DNA of 64,000 bases from Micromonospora wenchangensis (GTDB lineage: Bacteria; Actinomycetota; Actinomycetes; Mycobacteriales; Micromonosporaceae): NCBI RefSeq assembly GCF_002210435.1, contig NZ_MZMV01000008.1, forward strand, positions 109,929 to 173,928, in the 5' to 3' direction. The notes beneath the pieces were generated by a model. It saw only the letters and a list, made by a program, of their open reading frames with translations, ran no database searches and had not been told where the DNA came from. A program made the position numbers and the translations under genes. This document shows positions 47,898 through 58,003 of this stretch, one piece after another; positions within the stretch are counted from its first letter, which is position 1, and every line of letters starts with the position of its first letter.

Positions 47898-48318
47898 CGT
47901 CTCCCCTTCGACACGGCGCCACCCCGGCACCGGGACGGGCCCCTCGCGCGAACCAGCGTACGCGGGCGGGCCGGACCGCCCCGGGCTGGGCGTGGAGGGC
48001 CCCGGCCGGCCGGGGACGCGGCACCGCCGGCACCGACGCCCGGGCGTGCCGGGGGCGGCCGACCGGATCGGTCTCCCTGCTTTTCTTCGTCCGGATCGCG
48101 CTTCCGGTGGGGAATCGTCGCCGGGAATGGGGTGGCCGCCTCGTGATCCACGGCGTGGGGCGGGCGGGGCGTGGGCCTGCCGAGCCGGGCGTGGGAGAAT
48201 CGCCGGAGGTCCCGCCGCCGCGAACAGCTACCCCGCGCGGTGTCCGGCGTCCGGCCGTCCGGTCGGTGCCTGCGGGTCCGATTTCGCCGCCGCTGTCGAG
48301 ATCGCCCAGGAGCCTGTG
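47898..48318. other. 421-bp gap upstream of pruA
   Basis: No convincing gene. The only long frame is a shadow reading through from the opposite strand. A short lower-GC stretch (about 48075-48115, with CTTTTCTTCG) may hold promoters for the divergent membrane-protein and pruA genes, but no clear -35/-10 pair is seen. Confidence 0.5.
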
Positions 48319-49947
<1,629 letters not shown>

Positions 49948-50072
49948 ACCGGCGACGGCCGGCGGTGGCGTGCGACGACGTCCCCGCCGGCCGGGCCCGC
50001 CCGACCCGGCGACGGGGCCGGCGCACCCCCGGCGGTCGGGCCCGGGGCGGCGGTCGGGGGTGGTCCTGGGAG

Positions 50073-50093
50073 CACTGTCGTCGGCCGACAGTG
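50073..50093. promoter_or_regulatory. Inverted repeat upstream of the PadR gene
   Basis: CACTGTCG-TCGGC-CGACAGTG, a perfect 8-bp inverted repeat, with two direct repeats GGAAATCC (50100-50107 and 50125-50132) just downstream. It could be the PadR operator or a pruA terminator. Confidence 0.45.
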
Positions 50094-50168
50094 CACATTG
50101 GAAATCCTCCCGGGTGGCAAATCCGGAAATCCTGGACGCCGGGACGGCAAAGTGGCAGCTTAGAGGGC

Positions 50169-50684
50169 ATGGCGGATTCCGGAGTCAACCCCACCGCGGC
50201 GGCCCTGCTGGGTCTGTTGCACGAGGGGCCGATGACAGGTGGCCAACTGATGGCCGCCGCTGAGCGCCGACTGGCGCCGTACTGGTCGATGACACGCAGC
50301 CAGGTCTACCGTGAGTTGCCGGTGCTGGCTGAGCGTGGTTTCGTGCGGCTGGGCAAGCCCGGGCCGCGGATGAGTCAACCCTACGCGATAACCGCGGCCG
50401 GCAAGCGGACCTTCTCCCGCTGGCTGGCGGAGAATCCCGGTCGGGACACCATCCGCAACCCGATCGCCCTGCGGATCGCGTTCGGCAACCTGCACTCGGC
50501 CAGTCAGCTCAAGAACCTCTACGCCTCGGCGAACGAATACCACACCGAGGCCCTCGCCTACGTCCGGGAACAGGTCAAGACCGCCAAGAAGGAGGGCGAC
50601 GAGTACGATGCCAGCGCGCTCGAGTTCGCCGTCGCCTACCACAAGGCCGCGCTGTCCTGGCTCAAGACCGCCCCGGTCGGCTGA
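50169..50684 (+). CDS. PadR-family transcriptional regulator
   Basis: 171 residues. N-terminal winged helix (AALLGLLHEGPMTGGQLMAAAERRLAPYWSMTRSQVYRELPVLAERGFVRLGKPG) with a C-terminal helical dimerisation domain (about 95-165). PadR regulators usually repress nearby genes and themselves in response to small aromatic or toxic compounds. No obvious effector or transporter gene is next to it; pruA upstream and prfB downstream are housekeeping. The inverted repeat at 50073 is a candidate site. Confidence 0.9.
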   Translation: MADSGVNPTAAALLGLLHEGPMTGGQLMAAAERRLAPYWSMTRSQVYRELPVLAERGFVRLGKPGPRMSQPYAITAAGKRTFSRWLAENPGRDTIRNPIALRIAFGNLHSASQLKNLYASANEYHTEALAYVREQVKTAKKEGDEYDASALEFAVAYHKAALSWLKTAPVG

Positions 50685-50734
50685 TCATCCGCCCTGGTAG
50701 GTGGTGTGACGTGAGCGGACCGCCGCACGCACAG

Positions 50735-50740
50735 TACGCT
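50735..50740 (+). promoter_or_regulatory. Leaderless -10 box of prfB
   Basis: TACGCT ends eight bases before the GTG at 50749, with no ribosome-binding site. The same spacing is seen before ftsE. Confidence 0.5.
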
Positions 50741-50748
50741 TGTCTGTC

Positions 50749-51870
50749 GTGACCGCTGCCGATTACGCCGAACAGCTCAAGGAACTCGACGCGACCCTGC
50801 GCAACATCGAGTCGGTGCTCGACCTCGACCGTCTGCGGGAGGAGAAGGCCCGGCTGGAGGAGCAGGCGTCCGCGCCGGATCTCTGGGACGACCAGGCCAA
50901 GGCACAGCAGGTGACCTCGCAGTTGTCGTACGTCAACGGCGAGATCAGCAAGCTGGGCAGCCTGCGTTCCGGGCTCGACGACGCCCGGGTGCTGCTGGAA
51001 CTGGCCGAGGACGAGGCCGACTCCGGGGCGCTGGGCGAGGTCGAGTCCGAGATCGCCACGCTGACCAAGGCCATCCAGGAGATGGAGGTCCGCACCCTGC
51101 TCTCCGGCGAGTACGACTCCCGGGAGGCGCTGGTCGCCATCCGGGCGGGCGCCGGTGGGGTGGACGCGGCCGACTTCGCCGAGATGCTGCTGCGGATGTA
51201 CCTGCGCTGGGCGGAGCGGCACGGCTACCCGACGGAGGTCTACGAGACCTCGTACGCCGAGGAGGCGGGCCTCAAGTCCGCCACCTTCACCGTCAAGGTG
51301 CCGTACGCCTACGGCACGCTCAGCGTCGAGTCGGGCACCCACCGGCTGGTCCGGATCAGCCCGTTCGACAACCAGGGCCGCCGGCAGACCAGCTTCGCCG
51401 GGGTGGAGGTGCTGCCGGTCACCGAGCAGACCGACCACATCGACATTCCGGAGAACGAGGTCCGGGTGGACGTCTACCGCTCCTCCGGGCCGGGTGGGCA
51501 GAGCGTCAACACCACCGACTCGGCGGTACGGCTCACCCACATCCCCACCGGCATCGTGGTGACCTGCCAGAACGAGAAGTCCCAGCTACAGAACAAGGCC
51601 TCCGCGATGCGGGTGCTCCAGTCCCGGCTGCTGGAGCGCAAGCGGCAGGAGGAGGAGGCGAAGCTGGCCGGCCTGAAGACCGGCAGCACCAGCTCCTGGG
51701 GCGACCAGATGCGCTCGTACGTCCTGCATCCTTATCAGATGGTGAAGGATCTGCGAACCGAGCAGGAGACCGGCAATCCGTCCTCGGTCTTCGACGGTGA
51801 GCTGGACAGCTTCATCGAAGCCGGTATCCGCTGGCGCAAGCAGCAGCAGCTCGCCAACGACGCTGCGTGA
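50749..51870 (+). CDS. prfB: Peptide chain release factor 2
   Basis: 373 residues. The stop-codon recognition tripeptide is SPF (in [18 protein letters not shown]) and the catalytic GGQ is in [20 protein letters not shown]. The frame is continuous from GTG 50749, without the in-frame UGA and frameshift of many other bacteria, as is usual in actinobacteria. It releases peptides at UGA and UAA. It heads a run with ftsE, ftsX and smpB, but a hairpin separates it from ftsE. Confidence 0.97.
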   Translation: MTAADYAEQLKELDATLRNIESVLDLDRLREEKARLEEQASAPDLWDDQAKAQQVTSQLSYVNGEISKLGSLRSGLDDARVLLELAEDEADSGALGEVESEIATLTKAIQEMEVRTLLSGEYDSREALVAIRAGAGGVDAADFAEMLLRMYLRWAERHGYPTEVYETSYAEEAGLKSATFTVKVPYAYGTLSVESGTHRLVRISPFDNQGRRQTSFAGVEVLPVTEQTDHIDIPENEVRVDVYRSSGPGGQSVNTTDSAVRLTHIPTGIVVTCQNEKSQLQNKASAMRVLQSRLLERKRQEEEAKLAGLKTGSTSSWGDQMRSYVLHPYQMVKDLRTEQETGNPSSVFDGELDSFIEAGIRWRKQQQLANDAA

Positions 51871-51880
51871 TCGAGTGTGA

Positions 51881-51934
51881 ACGGGGCGCGTCGTCGATGC
51901 CGGGTTGACCGGGCGAATCGATGACGCGCCCCGT
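51881..51934 (+). terminator. Hairpin terminator after prfB
   Basis: Arms 51881-51898 (ACGGGGCGCGTCGTCGAT) and 51917-51934 pair with one mismatch in 18; loop 18 bases. It starts about 10 bases after the prfB stop. Confidence 0.7.
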
Positions 51935-51952
51935 ATCGGCGGGGCGTGCCAC

Positions 51953-51980
51953 TTGGCTCTGCGGTTACACCGCGTAGACT
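51953..51980 (+). promoter_or_regulatory. Leaderless promoter of ftsE
   Basis: TTGGCT (51953-51958), 16-base spacer, TAGACT (51975-51980), then eight bases to GTG 51989. The mRNA would begin at or next to the start codon. Confidence 0.6.
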
Positions 51981-51988
51981 CACCACCC

Positions 51989-52669
51989 GTGATTCAGCTT
52001 GAGCAAGTGACGAAGACGTACCCGAAGGCGTCCCGGCCTTCGCTCGACAACGTGTCCGTCTCGATCGAGAAGGGCGAGTTCGTCTTCTTCATCGGGCCAT
52101 CCGGCTCCGGCAAGTCCACGATCATCAAGATGCTGCTGCACGAGGTCGCCCCCAACAAGGGCCGGGTCATCGTCAACGGCAAGGACGTCACGTCGATGCG
52201 TTCCTGGAAGCGACCCCACTTCCGGCGCTCCATCGGCTGCGTCTTCCAGGACTTCCGGCTGCTGCCGAACCGCACCGCCTACGAGAACGTGGCGTTCGCC
52301 CTGGAGGTGATCGGCAAGACCAAGGCGGTGGCCCGCCGGGTCGTGCCCGAGGTGTTGGAGCTGGTCGGTCTCGGTGGCAAGGAGCACCGGTACCCGCACG
52401 AGCTGTCGGGTGGTGAGCAGCAGCGGGTCGCGGTGGCGCGGGCGTTCGTGAACCGTCCGCTGATCCTGCTGGCGGACGAGCCGACCGGAAACCTGGACCC
52501 GGACACCTCGATCGAGATCATGCGCCTGCTGGACCGGATCAACCGCACCGGCACGACCGTCGTGATGGTCACACACGACTCCAACATCGTGAACCAGATG
52601 CGCCGTCGCGTCGTCGAGATCGAAAGCGGCCGCATCGTGCGCGACCAGGCCCGCGGCGTCTACGGGTGA
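51989..52669 (+). CDS. ftsE: Cell division ATP-binding protein FtsE
   Basis: 226-residue ABC ATPase: Walker [11 protein letters not shown]-loop in [20 protein letters not shown], signature [15 protein letters not shown] and Walker [18 protein letters not shown]. FtsE partners FtsX at the division site to control peptidoglycan hydrolases. GTG 51989 is the start; an in-frame ATG at 51905 would run through the promoter. ftsX follows 70 bases later with an AGGA-type site. Confidence 0.96.
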   Translation: MIQLEQVTKTYPKASRPSLDNVSVSIEKGEFVFFIGPSGSGKSTIIKMLLHEVAPNKGRVIVNGKDVTSMRSWKRPHFRRSIGCVFQDFRLLPNRTAYENVAFALEVIGKTKAVARRVVPEVLELVGLGGKEHRYPHELSGGEQQRVAVARAFVNRPLILLADEPTGNLDPDTSIEIMRLLDRINRTGTTVVMVTHDSNIVNQMRRRVVEIESGRIVRDQARGVYG

Positions 52670-52739
52670 GCCGGCGCTCCACCCCTGCCGTACGACCTGA
52701 CGACGAACACCTCACGCCGGAGAGCCGGAGGAACACCCG

Positions 52740-53615
52740 ATGCGGATGAAGTACGTCCTGTCCGAGGTACTGGTCGGACTGTGGCGCAACGTCACCATGA
52801 CCGTCGCGATGATCATCACGATGGCGGTCTCGCTGACCATGCTCGGCGCCAGTGGCCTGATGTACAAGCAGGTCGGCGACATGAAGGACCTCTACTACAA
52901 GAACGTCGAAGTCTCGATCTTCCTCAAGACCGACGTCACCGAGCAGCAGCGCACCGACCTCGACGCCAAGCTGAAGAGCGACCCCCTGGTCAAGGAGGTC
53001 CTCTACGTCAACAAGGACGAGGCGTACAAGACCTTCAAGGAGATGTACCAGGACGCGCCCGACCTGGTGAACGCCGTGAAGCCGGACCTGCTGCCCGAGT
53101 CGTTCCGGCTGAAGCTGGTCAACCCGGAGCAGTACAAGAACATCTACGACCAGTACCAGGGCACCGAGGGCGTCGACGTGATCGTCGACCAGAGCCGGCT
53201 GCTGGACAAGATCTTCAACGTGCTCACCGCGATCCAGAACATCGCGCTGGCCGCCGCCGTGGTGATGGCGATCGCCGCGCTGCTGCTGGTCGCGAACACC
53301 ATCCAGGTGGCCGCGTACAGCAAGCGGCGTGAGGTCGCGGTCATGAAGCTGGTCGGCGCGTCGAACTGGTTCATCCAGGCGCCGTTCGTGCTGGAGGCGG
53401 TGGTCGCCGGCCTGATCGGCTCGGTGCTGGGCCTGATCGCGCTGATCGGGGCGAAGCAACTGCTGTTCAGCGGCTCGCTGAAGGCGCTGGAGGGGCTGCT
53501 CTCGCCCGTCCAGTGGTCGGACATCTTCCTGATGTTCCCGCTGATGGCCGGTGTCGGTGGCCTGATCAGCGCCGCCACCGCCTGGGTCACGCTCCGCTTC
53601 TACCTGCGGGTCTAG
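52740..53615 (+). CDS. ftsX: Cell division membrane protein FtsX
   Basis: 291 residues. One helix near the N-terminus (VTMTVAMIITMAVSLTMLGASGLM), an extracellular loop of about 120 residues (VEVSIFLKTDVTEQQRTDLDAKLKSD...), and three C-terminal helices with KLVGASNWFIQAPFVLEAVVAGLIGS and SAATAWVTLRFYLRV. It transmits FtsE ATPase action to cell-wall hydrolases (RipC-type in mycobacteria). ATG 52740. Confidence 0.96.
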   Translation: MRMKYVLSEVLVGLWRNVTMTVAMIITMAVSLTMLGASGLMYKQVGDMKDLYYKNVEVSIFLKTDVTEQQRTDLDAKLKSDPLVKEVLYVNKDEAYKTFKEMYQDAPDLVNAVKPDLLPESFRLKLVNPEQYKNIYDQYQGTEGVDVIVDQSRLLDKIFNVLTAIQNIALAAAVVMAIAALLLVANTIQVAAYSKRREVAVMKLVGASNWFIQAPFVLEAVVAGLIGSVLGLIALIGAKQLLFSGSLKALEGLLSPVQWSDIFLMFPLMAGVGGLISAATAWVTLRFYLRV

Positions 53616-53635
53616 TCACCGCAGGGCTCTCCGTG

Positions 53636-53677
53636 AGGACCCTCCCGGGCCGGGAAGAAACGGCGCGGGAGGGTCCT
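53636..53677 (+). terminator. Terminator after ftsX
   Basis: AGGACCCTCCCG (53636-53647) pairs perfectly with CGGGAGGGTCCT (53666-53677), loop 18 bases, followed by TGTCGTT. Confidence 0.75.
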
Positions 53678-53751
53678 TGTCGTTCGGGTAGCATGATCCC
53701 CGCTCACCGGCCGGGTGGTCGGTGCGCGTAGTGGAAGGGAGGTGGCGCCGG

Positions 53752-54231
53752 ATGCCACGGGAGAAGGGCCGCAAGGTGGTCGCCTCCAACCGGAAGGCCC
53801 GCCACGACTACGCCATCCTCGACACGTACGAGGCGGGCATGGCGTTGACCGGCACCGAGGTCAAGTCGCTGCGTGCCGGGCGGGCGTCGCTGGTCGACGC
53901 CTTCGCCCAGGAACGCGACGGCGAGCTGTTCCTGCACGGGATGCACATTCCGGAGTACACCCAGGGCACCTGGACCAACCACGAGCCCCGGCGTACCCGC
54001 AAGCTGCTGCTCAAGCGGCTGGAGATCGACAAGTTGATCGGCAAGACCCGCGAGGGCGGCCTGACCATGGTCCCGTTGCAGGTCTACTTCTCCGACGGCT
54101 GGGCCAAGGTGGAGATCGCCCTGGCCAAGGGCAAGAAGTCGTACGACAAGCGGCAGGACCTCGCCAAGCGGGACGCCGACCGGGAGATCGCCCGGGTGTC
54201 CGGTCGCCGCGGCAAGGGGATGGACGACTGA
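53752..54231 (+). CDS. smpB: SsrA-binding protein SmpB
   Basis: 159 residues: [70 protein letters not shown] and the C-terminal basic tail [34 protein letters not shown]. It binds tmRNA and brings it to stalled ribosomes for trans-translation. ATG 53752 has AGGGAGGT upstream. The tmRNA gene follows 104 bases downstream, the usual arrangement. Confidence 0.97.
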   Translation: MPREKGRKVVASNRKARHDYAILDTYEAGMALTGTEVKSLRAGRASLVDAFAQERDGELFLHGMHIPEYTQGTWTNHEPRRTRKLLLKRLEIDKLIGKTREGGLTMVPLQVYFSDGWAKVEIALAKGKKSYDKRQDLAKRDADREIARVSGRRGKGMDD

Positions 54232-54335
54232 TTCGTCCCGTCTGTCCGGCTCGGCGCGCCGGGCCGGGGCTCGGGATGAAACCCGTTGCGGCAGGCGTTA
54301 GTCTGGACAGTGCCGCCACATCGGTGGCCCGTCGA

Positions 54336-54711
54336 GGGGGTGACTGGTTTCGACTTCGTACGCAGCGACAGGGGAAGCGAGCCGAGGAAGCCGACGTCGT
54401 CTCGAGAATCGGTCGTCGGAAACCAATAAGCGCCAAGCAAAATCGCGCTGACTTCGCTCTCGCCGCCTGAGGCGAGTAGTGAGTCTGTCGGCCTGGGAAC
54501 GCCTTCGTCCCAGTTAGCCGGCATCAGCTAGAAGGCTGGCCAATCGGACCCGGTCGCGGGGTCCGTGCGGCGAGATCAATCAGCGACTGGGCCCGTCACA
54601 CCAACTTGCTCGCGTGAGCGGTGGGGCCGAGTAGAGGCATAGCGAGCTGCGCTCGGAGAAGCCCTGACAAACCGGCGAAGGACCCGGGTTCGATTCCCGG
54701 CACCTCCACCA
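54336..54711 (+). ncRNA. ssrA: Transfer-messenger RNA
   Basis: The tRNA-like 5' half GGGGGTGACTGGTTTCGAC and the 3' half ending CGGGTTCGATTCCCGGCACC plus TCCACCA pair through a 7-bp acceptor stem (one G-U); CCA is encoded. The tag reading frame runs 54432-54467 and encodes AKQNRADFALAA, stopped by TGA at 54468. It rescues stalled ribosomes with SmpB and marks the product for proteolysis. A TAGTCT -10-like sequence is at 54299-54304. Confidence 0.96.
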
Positions 54712-54717
54712 CCTCGA

Positions 54718-54753
54718 TGATGCGCCCCGGTCCCCGCGGACCGGGGCGCATCA
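54718..54753 (+). terminator. Terminator of ssrA
   Basis: TGATGCGCCCCGGTCC and GGACCGGGGCGCATCA form a perfect 16-bp stem with a four-base loop (CCGC), starting 7 bases after the tmRNA CCA end. Confidence 0.9.
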
Positions 54754-54773
54754 CTGTTCCCCCTCCCGGCACG

Positions 54774-54835
54774 CCGTGCCTTGCCCCGCCTTGCGCCCCG
54801 CCCCGCCTTGCCTTGCTCCGCCCCGCCTTGCCTCG
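54774..54835. repeat. C-rich degenerate tandem repeat
   Basis: Repeats of CCTTGC and CCCCGCC units (for example CCCCGCCTTGCC) on one strand, directly before hairpin B3. Non-coding in appearance. Confidence 0.7.
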
Positions 54836-54836
54836 T

Positions 54837-54892
54837 TGATCAAGAGGTTCGCGTCAGACCCGGCGCGGCGGATGACGCAAACCTCTTGATCA
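54837..54892. repeat. Hairpin repeat, family B, copy 3
   Basis: Arms TGATCAAGAGGTTCGCGTCA (54837-54856) and the reverse complement of TGATCAAGAGGTTTGCGTCA (54873-54892); one mismatch, loop 16 bases. Confidence 0.94.
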
Positions 54893-54917
54893 CCCGGCCT
54901 TGACGCGTGGCGCGCGG

Positions 54918-54973
54918 TGATCAAGAGGTTTGCGTCAGAGTTGGAGATCAACTTGACGCAAACTTCTTGATCA
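54918..54973. repeat. Hairpin repeat, family B, copy 4
   Basis: Arms TGATCAAGAGGTTTGCGTCA (54918-54937) and 54954-54973; one mismatch that still allows a G-U pair, loop 16 bases. Only 25 bases separate it from copy 3, in tandem. Confidence 0.94.
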
Positions 54974-55073
54974 ACGGGGCGGGCCCGGGGAGATGGTCTC
55001 GATCAACGGGGCGGGCGGGGTGTGGTGCTGGGAGGGGAGGGAACCGGGAGGAGCGGGTGGGCGTCTCAGGGGG

Positions 55074-56054
55074 ATGCGGCGACTCGTAGGGCTGACGTGG
55101 GGGTTGGGACTCCTGATGGCGGTGGGTGGGTGTGCGGCGGCCGGGTCGGTGCCCGGCAGCGCGGTGGACGGCAGTGCGGTGGACGGCGGGGCGGTCGGGG
55201 GTGATCCGGGGCGGCAGCGGGAGGCGTTCGACGAGCGGGCCGCCGAGGTCGCCGGGGCGTGGCGGCCCGGCCCCGAATGGTCGGGCGGGTACCTGCCGTT
55301 GCAGGACGCCACGGTGCTCACCGGTCAGCCCGGCTTCGACGCCGGCACCGAGGCGGCCTTCCGCGCCGGCTGGTACCGGGACCAGATCGCGCTGCCGACC
55401 GACGTACCCGCCGCCGGGGCGATCCGGTTCCCCGACGGGGCCCTGACCGTCCCGCTGATCAGCGCCGCCGAGGCGTACCGGCAGCTGGACCGGGGCGACC
55501 CGCCGCCGTGCGAGGGACGGCCCCGGGGACCACGGCCCGCCGAACCCACTGCCGGCACCCGGCCGGACGATCCCGTCTCCACCCAGGCCGCCTGCATCCC
55601 GCTCACGGTCACCGGGGTCACCCTGGGGACCGCCGAGGTGCGTACCAGCCGGGGGATCGCCGCCGTACCCGCCTGGATCTTCACCGTGGCGGAGCTGACC
55701 AGCCCGGTGGCCCGCCTGGCGGTGGCGCCCCGGGCGGTCACCGCCGCCCCGGGGCCGGTTACCCCGAACCGGCCCCTGCCGGCCGGGGTGGCCGGTGCCG
55801 ACCAGCTCCGCCGGGTCGACGGGGCCCGGCTGACGTACACGGTCGGCATGGGGGCCTGCGACAGCGGACCCACTGCCCTGGTGCGGGAGAGCGACGACGT
55901 GGTGGTGGTCGGCGGCGGGGTGGTCCGGGGCACCGGGGAGTGCATCGAGCTGGCGGTGCTCAAGCCGGTCACCGTGACGTTGGCGGCCCCGCTCGGGAAA
56001 CGCCCGGTGCTCGACGTCGCCACCGGCCGGGTGCTCACCCTCGCCGCCCACTGA
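55074..56054 (+). CDS. Lipoprotein of unknown function
   Basis: 326 residues. A signal of about 19 residues with lipobox MAVGGC (Cys20), then a repeated GSAVDGSAVDGGAVGG linker and a globular domain with three further Cys (near PPPCEGRP, QAACIPLTV and MGACDSG/GTGECIEL). It includes the features GAIRFPDGALTVPLISAAEAYRQL and EVRTSRGIAAVPAWIFTVAEL. No family is recognised. ATG 55074 has an AGGGGG site. The gene is enclosed by family-B hairpins: two upstream, one downstream. Confidence 0.78.
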   Translation: MRRLVGLTWGLGLLMAVGGCAAAGSVPGSAVDGSAVDGGAVGGDPGRQREAFDERAAEVAGAWRPGPEWSGGYLPLQDATVLTGQPGFDAGTEAAFRAGWYRDQIALPTDVPAAGAIRFPDGALTVPLISAAEAYRQLDRGDPPPCEGRPRGPRPAEPTAGTRPDDPVSTQAACIPLTVTGVTLGTAEVRTSRGIAAVPAWIFTVAELTSPVARLAVAPRAVTAAPGPVTPNRPLPAGVAGADQLRRVDGARLTYTVGMGACDSGPTALVRESDDVVVVGGGVVRGTGECIELAVLKPVTVTLAAPLGKRPVLDVATGRVLTLAAH

Positions 56055-56111
56055 CCCGCCCGGCCTTCCGCCATACCCGGGCTCCCCGTCGGAGCGTCGC
56101 CCGTTGGCCGG

Positions 56112-56168
56112 TGATCAAGAGGTTTGCGTCACCTCGCGCGGGTGAAGATGACGCAAACCTCTTGATCA
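56112..56168. repeat. Hairpin repeat, family B, copy 5
   Basis: Arms TGATCAAGAGGTTTGCGTCA (56112-56131) and its exact reverse complement (56149-56168), loop 17 bases. It lies between the lipoprotein gene and the convergent decarboxylase gene. Confidence 0.95.
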
Positions 56169-56238
56169 ACGCGGACGGGAGCGGGCGCGCGGGGCGGGGC
56201 TGGAGGCGGCGCGGACGGGGGACGGAAGAGGTGCGGGG

Positions 56239-57834
56239 TCAGAGGAGGGTGGGGATCGTGGTGCTGATCGGGGTGGGGAGCACGGTGGGGACGTCGGCGC
56301 GTAACGCCTCGGTGAGCGCGTCAGCCAGGTCGGGCAGCGCGTCGACGACGCGGGTGGCGCAGCCGTAGCCCCGGGCGATGGCGGTGAGGTCCAGGCCCGG
56401 CAGGTCCAGTCCGGGCACCCCCGGGGTGGACTTCAGCTCGGCGAACGCCTTGAGGATGGCGTACTGCTGGTTCACCGGGACCAGCACGACCACCGGCAGC
56501 CGCAGCCGCGCGGCGGTCCACAACGCCTGCACGGAGTAGTGGAAGGAACCGTCCCCGATCACCGCGACCACCGGCCGGCCCCGCCCGGTGTCCCGCTCGG
56601 CGAGGGCGATGCCCACGGCGGCCGGCAGCCCGTAGCCGAGCCCGCCGCTGGCCATGGTGAAGTACGACGCCGGGCGGGTCACCGGGAGTCGACGACGCAG
56701 CGCGGCGAGGTTCGACGGTGACTCCTGTACCAGCACCCCGTCGGCCGGCCAGCAGGCGGCCAGCGCGGCGAAGAGCGCGTCCGCGTCGGGCGGGTCGCCG
56801 GTGCCTGGCGGTTCCGGCGTCGGGCGGGGCGTCGGCGTCGGCCGGTCGGCCGCCGGCAGCAGGTCCAGCAGCGCGGCCAGGGTCAGCCCGGCGTCACCGA
56901 GCAGGCTGTCGCCCACCGGAGCCCGCGCGGCCTCGTCCGCGTCGTCGGTGACGTGCAGCAGCCGGGCCCCGGGCGGCAGGTGGTCGCCGGGCACGTGCGG
57001 GTAGTAGCGGAACACCGGCGCGCCGACCACCAGCACCACGTCGTGCCCGGTGAGCTTCTCGGCCAGCGGGGCGATCGCGTACGGCAGCACCCCCCGGTAG
57101 TGCGGGTGGTGCTCCGGGAACGCGGCCCGCTCCGGCGCCGGCGCGGACCAGACCGGCGCGGCGAGCCGCTCGGCCACCGCCGCCGCCACCGGCCAGGCGG
57201 CGGCCCGGTCCACCGCCGCGCCGAGCACCAGCACCGGGTTGCGGGCGGCGGCGAGCAGCGCGGCGAACTCCCGCAGCCGACGCGGGTCGGGGGCGAACCG
57301 GGTGGCCACCGTCCGCACCTGCGGCGGCGGGTCCGCCGGCTGGTGCCAGTCGTCCAGCGGGAGGGAGAGGTAGACCGGGCCGCTCGGCGGTTGCGCCGCC
57401 GTGGCGTACGCCCGCATGAACGCCGCCGGGACGTCCTGCGCCCGCACCGGCTCGTGGCTCCACTTCACGTACGGCTGGGGCAGTTCGGTGGGGTGCCGGT
57501 TGGCCAGCCGGGGCTCCATCAGCAGCATCTCCCGGCTCTGCTGCCCGGCGGAGACGATCAGCGGCGTCCGGTTGTGCCAGGCGGTGACCAGGTTGCCCAT
57601 GCCGTTGCCGGTGCCCGGGGCGGTGTGCAGGTTGACGTGCGCCGGCCGGCCGGTGGCCTGGGCGTACCCGTCGGCCATGGCGACCGCCGACGCCTCGTGC
57701 AGGGCGTGCACGTAGTGGAAGTCGGCCGGGAAGTCCTGGAGGAACGGCTCCTCGGTCGAGCCGGGGTTGCCGAAGACCGTGGTCAGGCCGAGGGCGCGGA
57801 GCAGGTCGTAGGTGGTCTCCCGGACGGTCGCCAT
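56239..57834 (-). CDS. mdlC: Benzoylformate decarboxylase-like ThDP enzyme
   Basis: 531 residues of the thiamine-diphosphate decarboxylase/synthase family. The N-terminal VFGNPGSTEEPFLQDFP holds the cofactor-activating Glu; HEASAVAMADGYAQATGRPAHVNLHTAPGTGNGMGNL and the C-terminal TPP/Mg motif VIGDGSFHYSVQALW...NQQYAILK match benzoylformate decarboxylase better than acetolactate synthase. It would convert benzoylformate to benzaldehyde, but no mandelate dehydrogenase or racemase is nearby, so the physiological 2-oxo acid is uncertain. ATG 57834 is family-consistent. Confidence 0.85.
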   Translation of the reverse strand: MATVRETTYDLLRALGLTTVFGNPGSTEEPFLQDFPADFHYVHALHEASAVAMADGYAQATGRPAHVNLHTAPGTGNGMGNLVTAWHNRTPLIVSAGQQSREMLLMEPRLANRHPTELPQPYVKWSHEPVRAQDVPAAFMRAYATAAQPPSGPVYLSLPLDDWHQPADPPPQVRTVATRFAPDPRRLREFAALLAAARNPVLVLGAAVDRAAAWPVAAAVAERLAAPVWSAPAPERAAFPEHHPHYRGVLPYAIAPLAEKLTGHDVVLVVGAPVFRYYPHVPGDHLPPGARLLHVTDDADEAARAPVGDSLLGDAGLTLAALLDLLPAADRPTPTPRPTPEPPGTGDPPDADALFAALAACWPADGVLVQESPSNLAALRRRLPVTRPASYFTMASGGLGYGLPAAVGIALAERDTGRGRPVVAVIGDGSFHYSVQALWTAARLRLPVVVLVPVNQQYAILKAFAELKSTPGVPGLDLPGLDLTAIARGYGCATRVVDALPDLADALTEALRADVPTVLPTPISTTIPTLL

Positions 57835-58003
57835 CGCCCCCCGCCTCCGTGTCCCCGGCCCGTCCGGTGTCCACCGGGACCGGACCCCTGACCTGCCGAA
57901 TCTATCGGGCGGCAGGCGGCGCTCCGCGCGCTTTGCCGGCGATTGCCCTGTCCGGGGGCGTGCCGGGCGCGCGTCGCGCCGGTCCGGGCCGTACGGCGAC
58001 GGG

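Noticed and set aside
47287..48318. N-terminal extension of pruA by 344 codons
   Set aside because: The extension is antisense to the membrane-protein gene; ATG 48319 with AGGAG gives the normal family length.
54621..54839. 72-codon ORF over the tmRNA 3' end
   Set aside because: It overlaps the tRNA-like domain and terminator of ssrA and has no coding signal.
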